Below are positions 59,549-64,000 of a DNA stretch of 64,000 nt, piece after piece. Source of the DNA: Paragemmobacter straminiformis (lineage in GTDB: Bacteria; Pseudomonadota; Alphaproteobacteria; Rhodobacterales; Rhodobacteraceae); assembly GCF_014243445.1 (NCBI RefSeq), contig NZ_JACLQD010000001.1, positions 124,001 through 188,000 on the forward strand, given 5' to 3'. The notes below the pieces were generated by a model that saw only the letters and a program-made list of their open reading frames with translations, was not told the DNA's origin and did no database searches. A program made the position numbers and the translations under genes. Numbering within the stretch: position 1 is the stretch's first letter; each line of letters begins with the position of its first letter.

Positions 59549-60168
59549 TTCAGATCCTACTCTGTCAAATCGGCTCCCTTCGGGTGCCCCTTACACGTCT
59601 CCGATTTTGCCGGACCCGGCATTGAAACCGCTGCGCGCGGTGGATTGGGGCATCTTGGGCGTGTCGGGGGTCACGCCGGCAGCGAACCGCACAGGGGCTA
59701 CGGGAGACGGGGCTGCGCGCCGCAAAGACGGTCCTGCGGCGACGGGCGCGCTGTCGTCAAAGATCAGGACACAGGTCGAAAGCGACATTGAAATCCCGCG
59801 AAATCAATCAAAGAAATCTCTGCGGCGACGCCTTGCACCGCCAATGGAAGGACAGGAAAGATCGAATAACTGTGCGAAAGATGAACAACTTTGGCGCGAA
59901 TCGTCAATTCTTATAAATGAACCCCTGTCCAGCCCACGGCCGCCGCCATTCCTTGCCCGCCGCCGCCCTTCCTTGCCCGCAGCAGTCCGGCACAGGAACA
60001 GCGAACGGCGCCGCGCTTCTGCACGTAAACCAAGAAGCAAAGCCAAGCGATGAACGCCATTCACGGGCCGTCAGCGACCGGGGAACAAGGCGGGCGGCAA
60101 CAATCGGTCCGACCTTTGCCACCCTTGCCGGTTCGATCTGACCCCCCTCACCCGCCACGGGGCCATGT
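59549..60168. other. 620-bp gene-free stretch upstream of the hybrid kinase
   Basis: No supported gene. Both strands have short open frames but none with normal codon use, a ribosome site or a recognisable domain. It includes a relatively A/T-rich block (about 59785-59925, with TCTTATAAATG) that could contain the kinase promoter or be a remnant, and the tandem duplication at 59941-59980. Confidence 0.5.
59941..59980. repeat. 20-bp tandem duplication
   Basis: CCGCCGCCATTCCTTGCCCG at 59941-59960 is followed by the same unit with one change (A to C) at 59961-59980. Local slippage product in a non-coding stretch. Confidence 0.8.
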
Positions 60169-61074
60169 TCACGGCGTAGAACGGGCATCCGCCCCCAGCC
60201 GATAGCGGCCTTGCGTCATGTATCCCGCAAGGAAATCTACAAAGGCACGGATTCTTGGCTCGTGCCTCAGACGCTCGGTCGTGACGATCCACAGCGGCGT
60301 CGTTTCGGTGACCGGCGGCACGAAGCATCGGACAAGGCCGGACGCCGCCGCGACCGTGTCCGACATCAGCCCGACGCCAAGGCCGTTGCGCAGCCCCGAG
60401 AGCAGTCCGGGCACGTCGTGGTAGCGCAGGACGATCGCTTCCTCGGGCACGGCCTGATCCATCCACAGCGCCAGCGGAGAATTGCGGAACCCCGCCGAAA
60501 GGCTGATCACCGGATGCCGCGCAAGGTCGCTGGCCGAACGCGGCACATCATTCGCGGCGGCATAGCCTTGCGAACAGTAGATCGACCACGCCTCGATAAG
60601 CACCCGCCGCGCGACAAGGCCCGGCAGGTCGGGCCGCGGACCCGTGCGCAACGCGACATCCGCCTCCCCCGCGAGCAGGTCCAGCTTCTCCTCGGTTGCG
60701 AACAGTTCGACCGAGATGTCGGGACAGGTCTGCCGGAAGTCGCGGATCGCGGCAGACATGAAGGTTTGCCCGAACGCGACCGGCGCCGTGATCCTGACCT
60801 GTCCCGTCAGCCCCCGGCGGAATTGCCGTGCGGCGGAAAGGGCCTCGGCCGTCGCAAGGACAATCGCTTCGGCCCGGGGCACCAGATGTTCACCGGCAGG
60901 TGTCAGCACGTAACCCGAAGGACGCCGCTCGAACAGCTCCACGGCGATGGCCCTTTCGAGGGCGTCGATCCGCCGCGAGACGGTGCTTTGGCTGACCGAC
61001 AGCACCCGCGATGCCGCCAAGGTCGAACCCTGCCGCGCGACAGCGAGGAAGATGTGCCAGTCGGTCGCTTCCAT
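60169..61074 (-). CDS. LysR-type transcriptional regulator
   Basis: 301 residues from the ATG at 61074. HTH: MEATDWHIFLAVARQGSTLA and SRVLSVSQSTVSRRIDALER. Effector domain with QVRITAPVAFGQTFMSAAIR (about 91-110). Divergent from the GST gene with a 104-bp gap and so its likely activator or repressor. Longer frame upstream to 61206 is rejected because it crosses the GST start. Confidence 0.93.
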   Translation of the reverse strand: MEATDWHIFLAVARQGSTLAASRVLSVSQSTVSRRIDALERAIAVELFERRPSGYVLTPAGEHLVPRAEAIVLATAEALSAARQFRRGLTGQVRITAPVAFGQTFMSAAIRDFRQTCPDISVELFATEEKLDLLAGEADVALRTGPRPDLPGLVARRVLIEAWSIYCSQGYAAANDVPRSASDLARHPVISLSAGFRNSPLALWMDQAVPEEAIVLRYHDVPGLLSGLRNGLGVGLMSDTVAAASGLVRCFVPPVTETTPLWIVTTERLRHEPRIRAFVDFLAGYMTQGRYRLGADARSTP

Positions 61075-61178
61075 GTCCACCGTTATGCAGTTTCGGGTAA
61101 CGCTTCGGCAAGAGTGGTGTTTGAACCGATGCGCGGCCTGCGCGATACCTTTGAGAACACTCCAAAGGAGATCGACCC

Positions 61179-61853
61179 ATGCACCTTTACGCCGACCCAC
61201 TTTCAACGAGTTGCCGACCCGTATTGATGATGATCGCGGATCAGTCCCTTGCTGTCGAGATCATCCCCGTGAACCTGCATCTCAATGAGACGGCCGAGCC
61301 TGATTTCCTTGCCATCAACCCGAACGGAACTTTGCCCGTCCTGCGGGATGGTGATCTGGTGCTGACCGAAAGCAGCGCCATCCTGAAACATCTCGCCCTG
61401 CGCTTCGATCTTGCGGTCTACCCGACGGACCCGCGCGCGCAGATTCTGGTGGATGAGATGGTCTCGTGGTTCAGCACGAATTTCTGGGCCTATCACTGCA
61501 TCCTCGGGACCTATCCGCGCATGTTGCCCGCTTTGGGATGGTTGAACCCGATCACCCTGAACGAGATTTCCATGCTCGCGGCTCACGGCTCGGCGCGATA
61601 CCTGACGGTTCTCGACCGTCGTCTGGCGCAGGGCGGCCCCTTTGTCTGCGGCCCCGATCTGACGATTGCAGACTATACGGGAATCGCCAAGGTGACCTTG
61701 GCCGACTATGTGGACTTCGACTTTTCGCCCTATCCCGCCGTTTCCAGATGGTGTGCCCGCATGCGCGAGCGTGACGGCTGGACCGCCGCCTTTGCCGGGT
61801 TCACCGGCCTTGTAGACGCCGCGCGGCAGCAACGCAGCGCCACGGTCGCCTGA
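61179..61853 (+). CDS. Glutathione S-transferase family protein
   Basis: 224 residues. N-terminal thioredoxin-like domain: MHLYADPLSTSCRPVLMMIA, NPNGTLPVLRDGDLVLTESS (the cis-Pro and Glu-Ser glutathione-binding motif). The C-terminal helical domain has the N-cap motif GPDLTIADYTGIAK. Preceded by AAAGGAG. It probably conjugates an electrophile; substrate unknown. Confidence 0.93.
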   Translation: MHLYADPLSTSCRPVLMMIADQSLAVEIIPVNLHLNETAEPDFLAINPNGTLPVLRDGDLVLTESSAILKHLALRFDLAVYPTDPRAQILVDEMVSWFSTNFWAYHCILGTYPRMLPALGWLNPITLNEISMLAAHGSARYLTVLDRRLAQGGPFVCGPDLTIADYTGIAKVTLADYVDFDFSPYPAVSRWCARMRERDGWTAAFAGFTGLVDAARQQRSATVA

Positions 61854-61952
61854 CCGGCTTTCGCGTCTTTCATCAAACACCCGCCGCTCCGGGACCGCCT
61901 GTCCCGCGGGCCCCGACCTTCTGCGCCCTAAACACACAAGCGAGAACCAAGA

Positions 61953-62510
61953 ATGACGCCGTTTGACATTGCCCGAGCCTTGCACATAACCACCGCCATC
62001 CTTTGGGTCGGCGGCGGCATCAGCCTTGCGGTGGGTGCCGAAGTCCTCAGCCGCAAACGCGGTCCGGCAGCCATGTTTTCCGTGGTGGAACTGGTCGCCC
62101 TGCTGGGGCCCGGCTACTTTGTCCCGATTTCGATGCTCACCCTGCTGACCGGCGGCATCGCGGCATGGACAGGAACCGGCTTTGCGCAGCTTTGGATCGT
62201 GCTTGGCCTGACCGGCGCGGCGGTCACTTTTCTTGTCGGGCTTCTGGTGATCAAACCCCGCACCGAAGAGATCGCGCGCCTCAGGCTTGAAAATCCGGAC
62301 CACCCCGAGATCATCCTGCCCCGGATCAAAAGCCTGATGGCCATCGCACGGTTCGACCATCTGGTCCTGCTGTTGGTGATTGCGATCATGACCCTCAAAC
62401 CGACGCCTTACGACCGGGACCTTCTGGCTGGCTTGGCAGCCCTTCTTCTGCTGGGAGTGGCGGCGACCGTCAGGCACCTGCGGCCTGTCCGACGCGCCGC
62501 CCCGGTCTGA
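61953..62510 (+). CDS. Predicted integral membrane protein (DUF2269-like)
   Basis: 185 residues with about four membrane helices (ALHITTAILWVGGGISLAVG, LLGPGYFVPISMLTLLTGGI, LWIVLGLTGAAVTFLVGLLV, FDHLVLLLVIAIMTL). His11 near helix 1 (IARALHITTA) and FDH in helix 4 could bind haem or metal. Domain assignment to DUF2269 is by eye. It sits between GST and the monooxygenase in one orientation, so likely one operon. Confidence 0.78.
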   Translation: MTPFDIARALHITTAILWVGGGISLAVGAEVLSRKRGPAAMFSVVELVALLGPGYFVPISMLTLLTGGIAAWTGTGFAQLWIVLGLTGAAVTFLVGLLVIKPRTEEIARLRLENPDHPEIILPRIKSLMAIARFDHLVLLLVIAIMTLKPTPYDRDLLAGLAALLLLGVAATVRHLRPVRRAAPV

Positions 62511-62580
62511 CCTTTGCCGCCAAAGCTCGACACCCCTCGCGTCCTCCACCCCCGCAAACCCGCCAACAAAGGAGACCACC

Positions 62581-62883
62581 ATGCTTATCGCCCATGTTCG
62601 CTTTCCGGTCGCGCCGGAACACCGGCACATCGCGACCGAGGCGCTTGTCGCCAGTGTCGAGACTGTCCGCGCCATGCCCGGCTGTATCGCCTTTCATCCC
62701 GTCCACGACCCGATCGATGCCGGAATTCTGGGCGTGGTCCATGAATGGCAGACCGAAGCCGATTTCGCGGCCTACACCGCCTCTGATGCCTTCAGGACGT
62801 TCGGTGAGAAGATCCGCCCGCTGATGACGGGAACGCCGGTCAGCCGTCGGTTCCGGTCGGACCTGATCGAAGTGGTGAACTGA
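62581..62883 (+). CDS. Antibiotic biosynthesis monooxygenase (ABM/YgiN-like)
   Basis: 100 residues, one ABM domain. The start MLIAHVRFPVAPEHRHIATE and the core GCIAFHPVHDPIDAGILGVV, HEWQTEADFAAYTASDAFRT are standard for quinol monooxygenase-like ferredoxin-fold dimers. Preceded by AAAGGAG. It follows the membrane protein gene by 70 bp; a role in quinone or electrophile metabolism is plausible. Confidence 0.9.
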   Translation: MLIAHVRFPVAPEHRHIATEALVASVETVRAMPGCIAFHPVHDPIDAGILGVVHEWQTEADFAAYTASDAFRTFGEKIRPLMTGTPVSRRFRSDLIEVVN

Positions 62884-63017
62884 ACGGGTTTTCCACCAGA
62901 CCCGAAGCCCACGGGCCAGCCGGTGCCGGGCGAGGTGCCGGCGTTGCAGCGAAGCCGCATAGCCATGCGCGCGCCCTGTCTTGACCCTGCGGCGCAAGGC
63001 CATGGTGACCGGATCGG

Positions 63018-63395
63018 TCAAGGCGCGACCCCGGGCAGGTCGTACCAGTCGGGCTTCGATTGCTCCCACAGGTTCCTGATGATCCGCTTGCCGGTCGGTC
63101 CCTCGATCAACCCGGCTGAAACCAGCCAGCGTCCGGCCGCTGTGATCTCCTTCACGACCCGCGCCCCGCAGGTCCCGCAAAAGGCGCGGCGCGACGCGTC
63201 CGAGGATTGGTACCAGACCAGCGCCTCCTCTCCGGTCACGGCAATGTCAGCCCGTGCCACCGCCACGAAAGCGTTGAAATTGCCGTGCATCTTCTGGCAG
63301 TCGTCGCAATGGCAGGCCAAAACCCCGACAGCACTGGCGGGCAGGCGCAGGTGGATACGACCGCAATGGCACCTTGCCCCAAGGATATCGGTCAT
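63018..63395 (-). CDS. GFA family protein (glutathione-dependent formaldehyde-activating type)
   Basis: 125 residues. Zinc-binding cysteines: Cys9, Cys11 (ARCHCGR), Cys28, Cys30, Cys33 (ACHCDDCQK), Cys73, Cys76 (AFCGTCGAR). The GFA/Mss4 beta-fold binds glutathione adducts. It starts 3 bp after the F420-reductase-like gene on the same strand and so is co-transcribed. Sarcosine oxidase also makes formaldehyde when folate is limiting, but no link is shown. Confidence 0.9.
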   Translation of the reverse strand: MTDILGARCHCGRIHLRLPASAVGVLACHCDDCQKMHGNFNAFVAVARADIAVTGEEALVWYQSSDASRRAFCGTCGARVVKEITAAGRWLVSAGLIEGPTGKRIIRNLWEQSKPDWYDLPGVAP

Positions 63396-63398
63396 CGG

Positions 63399-64000
63399 TC
63401 AGCCCTCCACCGCTGAAAATGCCCAATTGCGACCCTTGCCCCGGAACAGGGCCTGATTGATCCAGACCATGCCGAAGGGTTCCAGCAATCGCGCCTTGGT
63501 AAGGCTGCCCGCGTCCATCGCGGCAAAGCCGAGGTCGGACAAAAGTTCTGCCACCCGGGCCTTGGCACCATCATCGTCTCCGGCCATGAGCATGACCGGG
63601 CGCAGGGGCAGATGGTCGTTGCGGGCCATGATCTCGGCCCCGACCTGATTCAGGGTCTTGACCACATGTGCCGTTGGAAGCCAGCCCTGCACGATTTCGC
63701 CGCCCGAGGTGCTGTAACCGGTCGTCAGGCCCAAGGCGCCATCAACCATCCCGAGCGGGTTCATGCAGTCGATGACGGTCTTTCCCGCGAGCGTCCCCAA
63801 AGCCTTGACGGCACTTTCGGCCTCGCTCCACGGCAGGGCCAGAATGACAAGATCGGCCGCTGCGGCTGCCGTCGCGGGCAACATGGGCGCGGCATCCGTT
63901 TCAGCCGCCAGCGCGACGATATGCGCCGCCTTCGGGTCACGTGTGCCCAAGCTCACAGCGTGGCCCTTGCCCTTCAATCCCAGGGCGATGGCGCGGCCGA
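63399..64000 (-). CDS. NADPH:F420 reductase-like NAD(P)-binding protein, 5' truncated by the window edge
   Basis: About 200 residues are visible and the N-terminal dinucleotide motif lies beyond 64000. Recognisable: GKGHAVSLGTRDPKAAHIVA, ADLVILALPWSEAESAVKAL, VIDCMNPLGMVDGALGLTTG, and the C-terminal LEPFGMVWINQALFRGKGRN. This is the F420-dependent NADP oxidoreductase-like (YdjE/ProC-like) Rossmann family. Substrate unknown. Co-transcribed with the GFA gene. Confidence 0.82.
   Translation of the reverse strand, partial: GRAIALGLKGKGHAVSLGTRDPKAAHIVALAAETDAAPMLPATAAAAADLVILALPWSEAESAVKALGTLAGKTVIDCMNPLGMVDGALGLTTGYSTSGGEIVQGWLPTAHVVKTLNQVGAEIMARNDHLPLRPVMLMAGDDDGAKARVAELLSDLGFAAMDAGSLTKARLLEPFGMVWINQALFRGKGRNWAFSAVEG

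Noticed and set aside
59804-60188. Small minus-strand open frames in the 620-bp gap
   Set aside because: Arg/Ala-rich translations, no ribosome site, overlap each other in different frames and contain the tandem duplication.

Overview
The window looks like a chromosome segment of an alphaproteobacterium, most likely Rhodobacterales (Rhodobacter/Paracoccaceae type). The evidence is the very GC-rich third codon positions, the dnaG-rpoD pair, the soxBDAG sarcosine oxidase order, the hom/glpX/recJ neighbourhood, Tad-type minor pilin genes beside glutamate dehydrogenase, and a three-component LacI/CUT1 sugar uptake style. No prophage, integrase, transposase or CRISPR array was seen.

Layout. 0-5.6 kb (all minus): 5' end of ribD, nrdR, a yefM-yoeB toxin-antitoxin pair, rpoD and dnaG. 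5.7-11 kb: soxB-soxD-soxA-soxG for sarcosine catabolism, interrupted by a palindromic repeat element. 11-17.5 kb: two opposed groups of TadE/TadG-like genes around an NAD(P)-glutamate dehydrogenase gene. 17.6-22.6 kb: pirin, a small lipoprotein, homoserine dehydrogenase, a VOC protein, an orphan pair of ABC permeases and tRNA-Glu. 22.6-25.7 kb (minus): recJ and glpX. 26-29.3 kb: divergent oxyR and katG. 29.4-34.6 kb: an unknown gene, a PLP decarboxylase and cysK in one operon, divergent from a CadC-like winged-helix/TPR regulator. 34.7-43.3 kb: a LacI-controlled CUT1 ABC transporter with two ATPases, a 62-residue membrane protein and a dihydroxyacetone kinase, so probably triose or polyol uptake followed by phosphorylation. 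43.4-46.4 kb: modE-modABC molybdate uptake with a Mo-box-like palindrome. 46.5-54.7 kb: an unknown protein, a WYL regulator, a VIT/vWA protein, a MerR-like regulator and an SbcD/SbcC-like nuclease-ATPase pair. 54.7-55.1 kb: remnants of a thioesterase and a short-chain dehydrogenase. 55.1-59.5 kb: an Hpt protein and a 1353-residue hybrid histidine kinase carrying a whole EamA/DMT transporter-like membrane domain. 60.2-64 kb: a LysR regulator divergent from a GST, a membrane protein and a monooxygenase, then GFA and F420-reductase-like genes.

The most unusual item is the receiver-EamA-PAS-PAS-HisKA-HATPase-receiver-receiver kinase with its linked Hpt gene, a candidate transporter-coupled phosphorelay. 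Other points of note are a palindromic repeat family that recurs three times, three tandem 21-nt hairpins inside the dihydroxyacetone-type operon, a putative LacI operator present at both the regulator and its target operon, and the mosaic pseudogene scar. All functions are inferred from reading the translated sequence and recalled family knowledge. No database search was run.
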